From Syngnathus acus (taxonomy: Eukaryota > Chordata > Actinopteri > Syngnathiformes > Syngnathidae): a DNA stretch of 64,000 nt. Below the pieces are notes generated by a model. The model was not told the origin of the DNA. It worked only from the letters and a program-made list of their open reading frames with translations, and ran no database searches. Made by a program: the position numbers and the translations under genes. The stretch lies in assembly GCF_901709675.1 (NCBI RefSeq), contig NC_051093.1, positions 4,113,053 to 4,177,052 on the forward strand, written 5' to 3'. This document shows positions 12,699 to 24,900 of the stretch, piece by piece (positions within the stretch are counted from its first letter, which is position 1; each line of letters begins with the position of its first letter).

Positions 12699-15600
12699 CT
12701 GTACACCTTTGAACATTTTATCACAAACCCTTCCAGTAACTAGAATGGCAGTAACTCAAATAAAAAGTCTCCATGGCCTGACATAACTGGCTACCATCCG
12801 ACCGATGACATCCTCCGCTATGAAAAATTTGCCAGGCACGCCACTCTTTGGAATGGCTTTCACATTCGCTGAACCCATCGTAAATCACCCGTCGCCATTT
12901 ATCATGTACCGATACGCAACTCGTAATGGCATCTGCCACGTAAACCTAAATTATAGGCTGAGAAACCCTTATGTAATTCTCAGCAGGCATGATTAATTGA
13001 CAGGTTGTCCCAGAAAGCATTTCCCTGAGGTTTTTTTCCGACCTTTGGTCCTTATATTTATAATCCCCAGAGGGATTTTTATTTATTTTTTTGCCGTCTC
13101 CCAAAAGGACGTTTGAGAAAAGTCACCGCGACCTCCTCGGACCTACTAGAACCAGTCAGCTCGGCCACCAAGATACCAACTCTGGATGTTTGGCCCTAAA
13201 CGAGGACAAAGGTGGCATAACGTGTTATCCATGTGGCAAGCAATAAGATAGAAATGAAAAAGCCAGGCGCTGACGTGACACAATCGAGAGTCTTGCGTGA
13301 TAAGCACGAATGCGAAGCCATGTCAAGTTTTTTATGAGGAAACGATGTGAAGAGATGATAAGCGCCAGATGCTTCTTAGGAATGTTGTCAATGCATCTCG
13401 CCGGGGTACGTTGTGTAAATGACTAAACTTACATAATCGAGCAACTTCAACTACTGTGCGATCCGCGGAGCCCCGCAACTACTTGTTGACGTTATTTAAG
13501 AGCAAAGCGACAGCAGTGGACATAAATGACAATTTACATACATTTGTTTATTTTACTAATGGGAACAAGATGTCAGCCTGGAACTTATTTGCTAGCGGCT
13601 AAAAATAAACGTGTTTATTAGTGTTCTGTGCACGCTCACCAGCCGTCATGTTCTGTCTTTGCGGACGTTTGAATTGTTTTTCATGTTACGTCTTGTTTCC
13701 CGATGTGTCTTGCTCGTTTGCGTTTTGTTTCCAACTGTTCTTGTCAGCCGCGTCGCTTGTGTCTACCAATCAGTTCTGTCTCATTGTCTCGTCAGTTTTG
13801 GGCTATTTAGGTTTTGCGTTCTTTTTGGTTATTGGTACAAGTCGCATTCGTCTTCTTATGCAAACTGTTTTTGTTGTTGTTGTTTACATCTTGTATCAAT
13901 GTCAATTTTGGGCACATTATAAATTTAGGATTTATATTTTGCCATGAAATTTAAAACTATGGAACTTAATCCTGCTTCCCTTGCATTTGATTCCACCTCC
14001 TGCCTCCACATTAACCTTAAAATGTGAAATTAAGCCCAACTAAAAGCAAATGCAGAGTTGCAGTTAACAATTAAGTTGCGAATTATACACTATACAAAAA
14101 CTGATTATTCATACATAATTCAGAAAAAAAACCTTAGTTTAAATTAGTTTATCACACACATTTTTAAGATTTCTTCTGATAAGATTAAAACAAAATACGA
14201 GTGTTAGTTGGCCTATTTCAGTGCATTCCTATCATGGCCCCAACAACAACATTGCCGAGTCATCCGAAACAAAAAACGACAACCACCGAGACTATGCCAG
14301 CAATGAAGACGGGTAACATTTCTGTTGGGGCGGCGTGCGAGACAAACTATTTAGTTGAGGTAACGGCTGGGGTTAGCTGCCGACCGTGAGAGCGCGGGAC
14401 TCTCCGGGCTCGCGGCCCAGAGCGGCTGACAAAAGACTTTATCGGAATACCATCAATGCTTCCGTGGTGTCGTAGAAGAATAAAACCCGCTAAGTGGATT
14501 GTGTTCTCCACTCGTGTGAATTGAAAGCTCAGGAATGAATATGCAGGCACGGCATGAAGGAAGTGGATTCCGTTCACAGTATTGTCGAAAGTCTTCCCCT
14601 CCCCGTTGGCTAATAAAATGCAAAGTTATTTATATGGAATTTTGTGAAAGGCTTGCATAACCAAAGATTACGTGTGAATGCCAAAATAGATGCCATCGTT
14701 GAAAACCAGATTGGATTTTGACCTGTTTTACTGACACTTTGACTTTCTTACCAAGATAGTGGTCAATGTTTTTTTTAACTTGTGGGCTTGAGTCTTTTTT
14801 GTGATTAAGGCCTCCATATATAAATGAACTTTACTTGACCAGACTAACCACTTGACCACTCTAACAGCACTGTACAATGAAAAGAGATGCATTTAGACAG
14901 ACCCCGGAGTGACTCTGAGCAGTAGAAGAGTAAAAATATTCAACTGAATCCAGTCACCTCTTCAAGACATGCAATCATTTTATCTTTCTTTAGACATTGT
15001 AGCGATTCTAACCTGCTAAGACCGTTTTGTTGTGTGCCAATGAGATTTTTACATATCCAGAAATAGATGTGGGAACATGTGTGAACGATAAATGCCGCCA
15101 ATTGTGAACTTGTTTTCTGGACCGTATTGTGTCTGCAAACAGACGGTATCCCGGCAACGGCCGAGAGACGGGTGGAGTAGTCGTGATTCAATGTCAAGAA
15201 TGTAAAGGCGCTATCGAGACGCGTTGAAGGAGACAAACTAATGTAAACGCATTTGTGAACTCAACTCAAGACCTTGGGGAAGAATCAACATTTAGGGAAT
15301 GAAACAGTTTCAGGAAATCCGATTGTCTGGATTTGAAGCCCAAAAAAAAAAAAAAAATGCTGACCGTCAACTTTCAGGTCCATTCATACTTTCCACAAGT
15401 CTTCTCCTGTTTCACCCGGTGATGATTTTAGCAGGAAGCAACAAAGCCCAAAGCGCTCCTGCCGCTGAACCTTGTCTCCACGGTCAGTGTTCTTCCTGAA
15501 ACGTGCCCCATTGTTGTGTGTGGAAGAACATTTCGGGGATATGTCAAGGATGCTCACGGGAGCAAATCTGTTAATGCCTTTTGCAGTTCTGCGGATATTT

Positions 15601-17214
15601 TCTATTTTTACCATCAACATCTCGTGTAGGAGCAGCCTTAAACGCAAAGACAGTTTGTTTTGGAAATCGGTCTCAGGAGCGGAAGGGAACTCTGGTGGCT
15701 CATACGAACGAAGAACAAAAAAAACACAAACCCAACAGATTCTAAAGAGGAGTCGAGACAAGGTCATAGACTCCGCCCCCTTACAATTAATACAAATGGG
15801 GAAAAGCTGATTTGTTGTTCTGGGGTCAAACCGACATACAACATAAATTATACAGTCCATAAATTTTGTCGTATATAAAAAGTGAGGGTGGTCTTCCGGC
15901 TTTTGATTGGTCCAAATGACCTTCGGGGTATTCAGTCCGACGTGTCACTGTGAGTGTAATTTTGTGCGGCGGACATGTTTTTTGGCCGCATCATTAGTTA
16001 TGTCTTGTACTCAAGATATTCTAGAAAGTACAGTACACGTCTCAAAACAAACATATTTGCTCCCTCCCACCATGGAGATAACGACATGTAGACTCAACAC
16101 ATCTTCATCCATTTGACTCATCCATATCACTCTGACATGGAACATCCCGTCTCGTCTCAGCAGTTCTACAAACCTCACATTGTGTTGGCCCCGAGGCTAT
16201 CCAGAGGCGAGATGTCACTGCTCGTTATTCACTCTCAATTCTCTGAAAGCTTCTGTTTTAGCCCCAACCCGATTCTTTACATTCCTAACAAACTCAACAC
16301 CTTTTCATAGCGTAAAAAAAATATTCCTGAATGACATTCCCTGGAGCTGAGAGGTTTAACGTTTCACCAGGAGGTGTTTATAGAGTATTTCCAGACCTCC
16401 ACTTGGCCGTCGGGACTTAATTGACTAAATGTAGTGAGAAACTCAACTCCAGGTTAAATATTTCATGGCTTTTGCTGCATGAGTTAAAAAGTGAATGCAG
16501 GTATTGTATTTTTTCACCAAATTAATTTTTCTCTGTTTTTTTTTGTTTTTTGTTTTGTTTTCAGATAAATAAGGTGGTAAAAAAAGTGTGATTACATCAT
16601 GTCGCACGAAGGTGAAGAAAATAAAAGCATCTTCAGATTTAACAATGCCGAGTTTGGAATCGAGGCCTAAAAACAAATCATCAGGTAAACAAGTCAATTA
16701 TCGTTTGTTACGTCGTATCTTTTTAATTGCTTGACCAATTAAGTCTTCATAACAAATATAAAAGACATGCCAACTGTTGGTTTTTTTTTAAACTGGTTAA
16801 CGCCTCCTGTCAGGGAAACATGTGAGACATGCGTTCCTTATTTAAGACGTAAAACAATTACCGCACCTCTGGTGTGTTTGTACAAGCAAAGCATTTTTTG
16901 TTGTGGAATATAATGCACCGTAGGACTGTGAACATCACCTATAATAACTTTCTTACATAACAGCCACATTTGAGGTCCTTTTCTTCTGTATTGCCCCAAG
17001 AATTATATTTTTCAAAAGTGTTATTCTCTGTTATGTAACAGCGGGCACTAAAAACATTTCTAAAGTGCCTCAAAAAACAACTTCAAGGTGACGCTGACAT
17101 TAGATATTTATTCAAATGCAATCAGTACATCATTGACTGGTCACCAGCCACATTTTTTTGTGGAACAAACAAACTTTTCTGCTTTAATTCACCCTTCATC
17201 GCTCAGAATGAAAA

Positions 17215-17285
17215 GCCACGAGGGGAAGATTTAAAGTAAGATTCGAATCCAGAACTGTAAGGCAGATGAGCTACGACAAGTCATC
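17215..17285 (-). repeat. Fragment of the common teleost interspersed repeat
   Basis: The words GATTCGAATCCAGAACTGTA and GGCAGATGAGCTA match the inverted 'gttctgaggttcgaatcc' end of the family also found at 5990-6180. The segment is short, decayed and non-coding. Confidence 0.35.
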
Positions 17286-17580
17286 ATTGTTTACTTTCAA
17301 GAATTCAAAATAGTTCCCACTAGGTTTGATTGTGAGAGTGTGTATTCTCTACTCTTGAACCTGTGCAGGATTAATGGGAGCAATAAAATGCTCCAATAAA
17401 TTTTGCCTTGGATAAGCTGGAAATTTTTCAATGGTTTATCAAAAACAAAAACATAAATAACAATTGTATCATCTGAAGTCCCAGACACGACCTTGGCCCC
17501 CTCAACTCGACCATTCTTTTGTTCGATGAAGCTCCCAAGAGGAAGTGTCCTTTTAAGGCGGCGTGTTTCATGACGCTCTG

Positions 17581-17594
17581 CTGCCCTCTTCTGG
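17581..17594 (-). promoter_or_regulatory. Candidate CTCF site upstream of hsd17b1
   Basis: On the minus strand the 14-mer CCAGAAGAGGGCAG matches the vertebrate CTCF core (CCASNAGRGGGCRS) at every position. It lies about 200 bp upstream of the hsd17b1 start codon. Occupancy is inferred, not shown. Confidence 0.5.
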
Positions 17595-17792
17595 TCGTAG
17601 ACACCATTACAGCTATTTACGCTTAAGCCCTTTTCCAATGCGCTTCTCATGGAAAACAAAAAGGACGTGGGAAAAAAAAAAAAAGGGAGGGCTGCAGGTG
17701 CAGATAATGGGAAGATGTTTGGGGATAAAGTGGCCTTGGGAGACGAGAGCCGGGCAAAGACAACCTTCAGTTGTCTCTCATAACTTGGCAAC

Positions 17793-19165
17793 ATGGACAA
17801 GAAGGTGGTTTTGATCACTGGCTGCTCGTCCGGCATCGGCCTCAGCTTGGCAGTTCGTTTGGCTTCGGACCCGGAACAAACATTCAAAGGTGATGATCGT
17901 TTTCTATTTTCTTTTACGGAGCATAAAGGTTAAAGGTTTCAAATCTCGGAATCTGGCTTTTCGTGCTCTCGTGTTTTTTCTGTAACAATCCACGAAACAT
18001 GCATGTTAAGTTGATTGAGGTCTCTAAATTGTGTCCAAGTGTACGCCACCATGAGGAACCTGGCCAAGAAGGAGCGTCTTCTGGAGAGCGTCAAAGGCCT
18101 GCACAAGGACACGCTGGACATTCTTCAGATGGACGTCACAGACCGCCAGTCCATCCTGGACGCCAGGGACAAGGTGGCCGAGAAGCGAGTGGACATTCTT
18201 GGTGCGTCCTCGCGTGGAAGCTCAAAATTGAGGAATCAAATGTAAACTCACCTAATTGGTTTTTTTTTTTTTTTTTTTCAGTCTGTAATGCCGGTGTGGG
18301 TTTGATGGGTCCCCTGGAGGCTCACTCTTTGGACTCCATGAAGCAAATTCTGGAAGTCAACCTTCTGGGCACCATCCTGACCATCAAGGCCTTTCTGCCC
18401 GGGATGAAGGCTCAGCGCGGCGGTCGTATCATGGTCACTGGCAGCGTTGGAGGCCTTCACGGTGAGGACCGATCTGAATTTCCCGCATTGGTCGTTCTGA
18501 ATCAAACTTGTTCCACAGGCCTTCCATTTAACGAGGTCTACTGCGCCAGTAAGTTCGCCATCGAAGGGGCGTGCGAGAGCTTGGCCGTTCTCCTGCAACA
18601 TTTCAACATCTAGTCAGTGTCTGCAACACGCTGCATTGTTACGTCATCTCCGGAATGTTGAGTAATTAACATCTGCGCTTCAGTGTTAGCCTGATCGAGT
18701 GCGGACCTGTCAACACCGACTTCCTGGTAAACCTGAAGAAGGCGGAGCTTGGCGATCCGTCCCTGCAGCAGGTGGACGCGCACACGCTGGACCTCTACGA
18801 GAGATACCTGCAGCATTGCAGTCATGTCTTCCAGAACGCAGCCCAGGACACAGAGGACATTGTAAAGGTGAAAGGTTGTTTTGAAGAATGGACAATTTAC
18901 GAGGGTCGTTGTTGAACCTGCCAGTGTCAAGCAATCAAAATGACTCATGAGCTGTGAATGTCTGTTGATACTCACAACAGTGACTCAGGCCATTTTTCTT
19001 TCCCACCAGGTATTTTTGAATGCCATGCAGTCGCCCAGCCCGGCCTTCAGGTACTTCACCAGTGGGACGGTGCCTCCTCTGACCGAGCTGAAGGTGACAC
19101 AGCCCGACGGTCTCCGGTACATCAGCGCCATGAGCAAACTCGTTTTCTCGCCCGACGAGCAATGA
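17793..19165 (+). CDS. hsd17b1: 17beta-hydroxysteroid dehydrogenase type 1, 6 exons
   Basis: Exons 17793-17889, 18040-18201, 18282-18461, 18519-18612, 18684-18867 and 19010-19165 join to 873 nt (290 aa), all GT-AG. It is a classical short-chain dehydrogenase: NADP(H)-binding TGCSSGIG at residues 9-16, NAG at 89-91, and catalytic S141, Y154 and K158 (TGSVGG and YCASK). H211 corresponds to a steroid-contacting histidine of the human enzyme. The opening [20 protein letters not shown] and the block [17 protein letters not shown] are diagnostic of HSD17B1 and set it apart from the related RDH8. The enzyme reduces estrone to estradiol in gonadal steroid synthesis in the cytosol. The protein ends at SPDEQ and lacks the long C-terminal extension of mammalian HSD17B1. 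Introns are 57-150 bp. Confidence 0.95.
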
Positions 19166-20188
19166 CCTGGGCGCGTTGTCCGTCAATTTGCAGTTCGCGG
19201 AAATGAATCTGACTCATCGCTGTTGCGCAACTAGAAAGCTCGAAGTTCCCCCGAAGACAGATATTCAACATTAAATCCCTTTTCGTAAATAGTAATCAAT
19301 GATAACATTTAGAAAAGTCATAGAAATGACTTTTGGTGAGCTGAATGTATTTGAATGTAGTTTTTTGTCTTTGACTAAAGTTATTTGGTTATGTGGTATT
19401 TTCTTCTTTATTATGACTCACAATGTACATATTTGAGTAAATGAGCCCAGTGGATGTGAAGTCCACTTTTATCACGCGGCACACACACAACTTCCCGTCA
19501 TGCATTTCCTCAAAGGTCAGTTGATCATAAACAGTTTTTTTTAAGCAGTTTTTTTCAGTACATAACCAATTCTAAAAACTTACTTGAGAGAAAATCAACT
19601 TCACATTTTTTAAGCTGTACAAAATTAAAATGAAAACTAATCTTTTGAATAATCCCCCAAATATTTAACACCCCCTCACTAATTCCGTCATGTTTTCATA
19701 CTGTGCCAAATCCTACTAAATTATTGGGAGAACACCAAGTACACTAACAATTTCACAATTGTGTTACATTATTGAAACTAAGCTGCTTTTTAAAAGTGCT
19801 TGGTTCAATAAATAATGATTGATTAATCAAGCTACTTTTATAATGTTTAAAATGAAACCTTTATAGTATTATAGTTCATTTTCTATTATTGATGAATTAA
19901 AACCAAAATAATAAACGTGTTCAGTTGCTAAATTAAACAAATGATTATGACGTCTATTGATAATGAAACTGTTGCGCCATTAATTCGTCATTTTATTAAG
20001 CTTGTCAATCAAATAAAAATAATGCGCCAATATCGCGCTGTGATTGGCCAGGGCACGGTGACGTCACCGTCGCTGAGGGCGGTCCCATTTTGGAGTTTTA
20101 AAATCAGCCGGTTGGCTATGGGACCGTTTGTTCAAACACCGTCGAGTGAGACTCGATAACGTTTGATTTTGTTAGTATAGAATTGGGT
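19166..20188 (+). promoter_or_regulatory. hsd17b1 3' flank and coq10 promoter with CRE
   Basis: ATTAAA at about 19271 is a possible hsd17b1 polyadenylation signal. Most of the stretch is AT-rich and non-coding. At 20043-20047 an inverted CCAAT box (ATTGG) precedes a full palindromic CRE, TGACGTCA, at 20059-20066. Both are 120-150 bp upstream of the coq10 start codon. The pairing mirrors the one upstream of stk17. Function is inferred from the motifs. Confidence 0.55.
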
Positions 20189-21661
20189 ATGTCCCGTAAA
20201 TCAACTCTACGTCTCGTCGGGACTATTTTGGATGTTCTTGAAGTCCGCTCCGCCAAGTTTATTCGGGGAAAGTCGAAACGAGGAAATGCCAGGTGAGCAT
20301 TTAAAAATTAAAAGCGATGGCAGATTCACACACGGTCGTTTTTGACTGAAATATCTGCAGATTCGATCGTATATTTGCTTTTTTTCCCGTCCTTTTTACT
20401 TTCATGATTGCCATAACTGTACTGTACTCGACTGTACTGTGACATCCTGCCATGACATAGTCTACGATGCCATAGGACGAGATTAAAGTTTGTCAGAAAT
20501 GTTCCAGGACTGTTGTCAGAAAAGATTTTCCCCTCAATATGGGTCAGATGATAAACCAGGACGATCAACCCCTCTTGCTTGTGTTTTCTTTGTTTAATCT
20601 GTCAAAAGATGTGAGAGTTGTGGCATGACTACGTCACTGTGTGCTGTCCTGAAAGTTTTCTGACACATCCTAAATTGTAGCTTGGTGTCTTTTCCTGTTA
20701 GACATGTTTGTCTTGATGACTTGCTGACATTAAGGACAGCCACCCTTCCCCATTGTGCTTCCTCCCCCATCAACATCCCCCATCGCACCTTCATCAACTT
20801 GGCCGCACCCATCACTCGCCGCAGAACCGAGTACGCCGAGAGTCGAAATTTAAGGTGAGTGACTCGGAATTTGATGTTGGGGTTACATTCACATCCTGCT
20901 AGTAGATTCAAGATTGCAAATTCCATCCGCTACGATGCTTCCAGGTACACACCAGAGCAGATGTTCGACATGGTGTCCAACGTGGAACAGTACCAGCACT
21001 TTGTGCCATGGTGTAAGAGCTCTCGCGTCATCAGCCGCAAGGGCGGCGGCATTACAGCCGAGCTTGAAATCGGATTTCCACCCGTGGTGGAGCGCTACAT
21101 CTCCGACGTCACCTTTGTTCCCAATCACCAAGTCAGAGTGAGTCACAGAAACGTTGCTTTTCACCTACCCAGGCTCTGACATCTTTAGGCTTTCCTGAGA
21201 AACTTCTTGAACGTGTATTTGTTGTCCAACAGGCGTTGTGCACCGACGGCTCCCTCTTCAGCCATCTTGAGACAATCTGGAGATTTGAGCCAGGACCTGA
21301 AGACACACCAGACTCGTGCAAAGTACATTTCTATGTAAGTCCAGTCACGTTTTTCATATCATGGTGGAGGTCTTCTCTCCACTGACTGCTTTTAACAAAT
21401 GCCAGGAAAGGGAAACTCCCATTGTCATTCTATTTTTAGCACAGATTGGCTGCTGGCTTTTAAAAAACAATACTTCAGCTGTTAACTAATCCTGCCTTCA
21501 CCTTGCAGGTGTCCTTTGAATTCAAATCGCTGCTTCATTCCCAAATGGCCGGCCTCTTCTTCGATGAGGTGATCAAACAAACGGTCGGTGCTTTTGAGTC
21601 ACGGGCTGCAGTGCTCTTCGGGCGCAAGCAGGAGGCAACCTTTAAGCGGAGGTCAAAATGA
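20189..21661 (+). CDS. coq10: COQ10-family coenzyme Q-binding protein, divergent, 5 exons
   Basis: Exons 20189-20292, 20702-20854, 20945-21137, 21233-21334 and 21509-21661 join to 705 nt (234 aa), all GT-AG. The first 60 or so residues are rich in R, K, S and T and suit a mitochondrial presequence. A START/polyketide-cyclase-like domain follows (about 84-220), with [42 protein letters not shown] and [23 protein letters not shown]10 proteins bind ubiquinone at the inner membrane and support its use in respiration. FINLAAP and VISRKGG are closer to COQ10B than to COQ10A. However, many core positions differ and the usual conserved vertebrate C-terminal tail is replaced by [14 protein letters not shown], so this may be a separate paralogue. 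It lies 1 kb downstream of hsd17b1 and converges with the MLCK gene. Confidence 0.92.
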
Positions 21662-21783
21662 TGTCCCCCCCCACCCACGAAGCTATACTTTCACATAGAA
21701 TTATATATTTATTAGTCACCATCTTATTTATTTTGACTTGTTTGTACACAAATAGTTTTAATCTGTTCACTGCTAGTTTTTTT

Positions 21784-21793
21784 TTTAATTAAA
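21784..21793. terminator. Palindromic bidirectional poly(A) signal TTTAATTAAA
   Basis: TTTAATTAAA reads ATTAAA on the plus strand (21788-21793) and ATTAAA on the minus strand (21789-21784). It sits between the stop codons of coq10 (21661) and the convergent MLCK gene (21943), 122 and 150 bp from them. One 10-bp palindrome could therefore serve both transcripts. Other signals have not been excluded. Confidence 0.5.
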
Positions 21794-21942
21794 AAATCTT
21801 TTTTAATACCTTCTTTGCTTCTTGATTGACATCTTTTTGGACAGCTTTATAGAGTAGCTGATGTGACCTCTTCAATAGGTTTTGTAGATCCAAAAATGTC
21901 ACTTTGGAAGGAATTTGTACAAAGTATAAAACAAATTCAGTC

Positions 21943-24900
21943 TTAATCTCGAACAACGAGCGTTGCAGAGCAGGAGGTCTCTCCGTGGTCATTGGTGGCT
22001 TTACAGGTGTAAACGTTAGAGTCGGGTCGGCCCACTTCGGCGAGAATCAGCGTACAGCGGCCATCTTCCTCGTACTCAATCCGGACGTTTGACGACTCCT
22101 CCATGGGTTCCTTGCCGCACAGCCACAACACATCCGGGTCAGGATAGCCTAAATTCGACAAAGGTAAGAGAACAGGGCCTGAGTCCAGTTAAGAGTAACT
22201 AATATTGATTCGTGCTGATACCTATGAGGTGACAGTCGAGGTGAACACTGCCCCCCGTGGACACCGTCTGGTCCTGCAGGGTCTTGGTAAAGCGTGGGGG
22301 TCCCTGCATCTTTTGCTCCAACGAGAGCAGGGCGACTTCCGTCTCTGGTCTCATGGGGCACTCTGAGACAGGAAGGAAGGAAGGATGCGAAACCACTGAT
22401 AAGAAAATGAAAGTAAAAAAAAACCAATGATGCGTCACCTTCTGCAGGACTGGTGTCGCCTTTACTCAGCAAGGCCATTCTCTTCAACGCCAGCATGGCC
22501 TTGCCTGCTTTCTGTGAGGACAACATATAGTTGAAATTCATTCAAAACTGATTGACGAAGAATTTAAAATATGCATTGTTTACCTTCCATTTCTGCCTGG
22601 CAAGAAAGCGCTTCATCTTCTCCTTGGGAAGACTCTTGGTGAAGGCGGGAGCTGGCGAATCAAACGCCGCCATCCACGTGTGAGCCAGGGCGTCTTCGCA
22701 GGACATGCGTCGCCTACGAGACAGACACAGAGGAAGGCCACAACATTAGGTAGGCCTGCAGACCATCGGATTCCCTGAATGAATTAAGCGGGTATCACTT
22801 GGGGTCTTTCTCCAGTAAAGAGCTGATGAAATGTTTGGCCTGCTCCGTGATGTCCCCGAAGCTCTCCTCATCAAACTCCCACTGGGCCGCCGTCACCAAG
22901 GCTAACGTGTCGGCGTCGCTGCTTCCCTGGAAAGGTGACTCACCGCTTAGTCTGCAAACACACACACGCATGGACCGACAAAAAGAATGTGCAAGTTCAT
23001 CATGTGTCCACTAGAGGGCGTTGCTTTAATACGGTGACGGAATGTGACGTCCTGTATGTGTTCAAAGGTCATCTACTATCATCTACTCTTGTGAACTATG
23101 AGTTAACAGACAAATATTGCCCACTTACAGAATGTAGCAGATGACGCCGATGCTCCACATGTCCGTGGCCAAACACACGGGCTCATAGTTGATCACCTCC
23201 GGGGCCACAAATTCCGGCGTCCCCTGCATCACCCTCAGATCGGTTTTGCCGTCTGCCAGATATGTAAAGCCAACATATGGATTTTTTTTTTTCTTCTACA
23301 AATGCAGAAGTAAAGTCAACTTTTCAATCCTGCTCAAAAACTGAAGCAGTGAATTCTCAAAACATCAGTGGGATTGGAATTGAGCCTTGCAGTGAATAGC
23401 AAAAATCCTAAAATAGACTTCCACTTTAAATATTTCCTCTCGATGTCTCCTCAGGGTCCAATCAACACCATGAGCACACGTACCGATTTGGGTTGCGAGT
23501 CCAAAATCGATAATCTTGACAGCGGTGCCGCTGGTGTCGACGCACACGATGTTCTCGGGTTTGAGGTCCAAGTGGATGATGAGCTGCCGATGCATAAAAG
23601 AGACGCCCTGCAGGATTTGCTGCATGTAGCGCACGCTTGCCGTTTCCGTGTGCTCGAAGCTGTCGTCCACAATGCGCTCAAAGAGTTCCCCGCCTGCTAT
23701 GCTGCACACAGTGTAGCATTAAAAAAAAAACTTTCCTCAATGAAGCAGAGATAAAAGTAGTGCAACGGTACTCACAACTCCATAACCATGACCATTTCGG
23801 GTTTATGGTCGTAGGCCGCCAGGCAGCGGACCAGTTTAGGATGGTGGAGCTTGTTCATCAACTCAATCTCCTTCCGGGCCGCCTCCCTCTCCTTCGTGCG
23901 TCGGCCTTTGTAGAACTTTCCGGCACACACTCGGCCGCTAAGCCGGTGCTTCAGCTTGAACACCAGGCCAAACTTTCCCCTGTGAAGTCAACATTTAGGG
24001 CTGTTATGCTAGCTAATATAATTGATTCGATTTATCTAGCCCTTAATCAATTTGATTACAGGGTGTCGCAATACATTTGCCCACGTCTCAACTGTAGCTA
24101 AAGAGCAGATCATGCCCGCACACGCTTTTAATTGCTCACATCCCGAGCTTCTCCTGCACTTCGTAGTGGTCTGTGACTTTGTGCGCCGTGTCGATAGAGA
24201 CGAAGACCTCGGGGGTCTCTTCTTCCTCTTCTCCGTGTGCTGCTTTGAATTCTGGATGGATAAGAAGTCCTCTTAGCAACCATCTTCTCCTATAAGGCTT
24301 TTTCTCCCAAAAGGAATCAAGGAAGTGCTCACCCATGGTGACCCCGGGCGATGCTGGACCGGGCTCACTGACCCCCACCGCGTTGTAGGCCCGAACCCGG
24401 AAGCAGTACTCCTGCCTGGGCTGCAGGCCACCGCACACCCTGTACGACGTGCTGGCGCACTGGGCCGTGAGTTCGCTCCAGTGGTGTTCCTCGGGCGGAC
24501 CCTCGGGTCGGACCTCAACCACGTAGCCCAGCACGGCGCTGCCCCCGTCGTAGCAGGGCCCCGACCAGGACAGAACGAGGGTGCCGGGGGACACCAGGGA
24601 GACGAGAGGACAGGAGGCGGGAGGCTGAGGCCTGTCTGGTGAACACGGTGTTTAGTCACAATGCTGCACTTGTGTGTGCGTGTGCGTGTGTGTCCTTACC
24701 TATGACAGAAATGGTGAGCGTGTGCTGGGCTGAGCTCTTGCGATCCTTGACCACCACAGTGTAGCGGCCCGTGTGCTGTGCTGCCGCCTCCGCCAAGACC
24801 AACGTGCTACTCTCATCTGAGTTCTCGGTCCAAACCTCCGGACTGTCCACTAGCTGTTTTTGAGTCAAAACAACACGCGCGCTCGTCAATACATGCTTAC

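Larger units (their letters stand above)
6785..17580. other. Intergenic spacer between divergent stk17 and hsd17b1
   Basis: About 11 kb separate the two divergently transcribed genes. The longest open frames (157 aa at 10770-11243 plus, 158 aa at 15384-15860 minus, 141 aa at 11906-12331 minus) resemble no family I know, show no splice-supported neighbours and have chance-like composition. The spacer contains one complete hAT MITE (12369-12698) and several decayed repeat fragments. The T/G-rich stretch at 13610-13930 could be an old LTR or repeat remnant, but I cannot name it. No RNA gene was recognised. Confidence 0.5.

Noticed and set aside
13610-13930. Possible membrane-protein frames or LTR remnant
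   Set aside because: The hydrophobic appearance comes from T-rich DNA read in two frames. No transposon ends or retroviral-type domains were seen.
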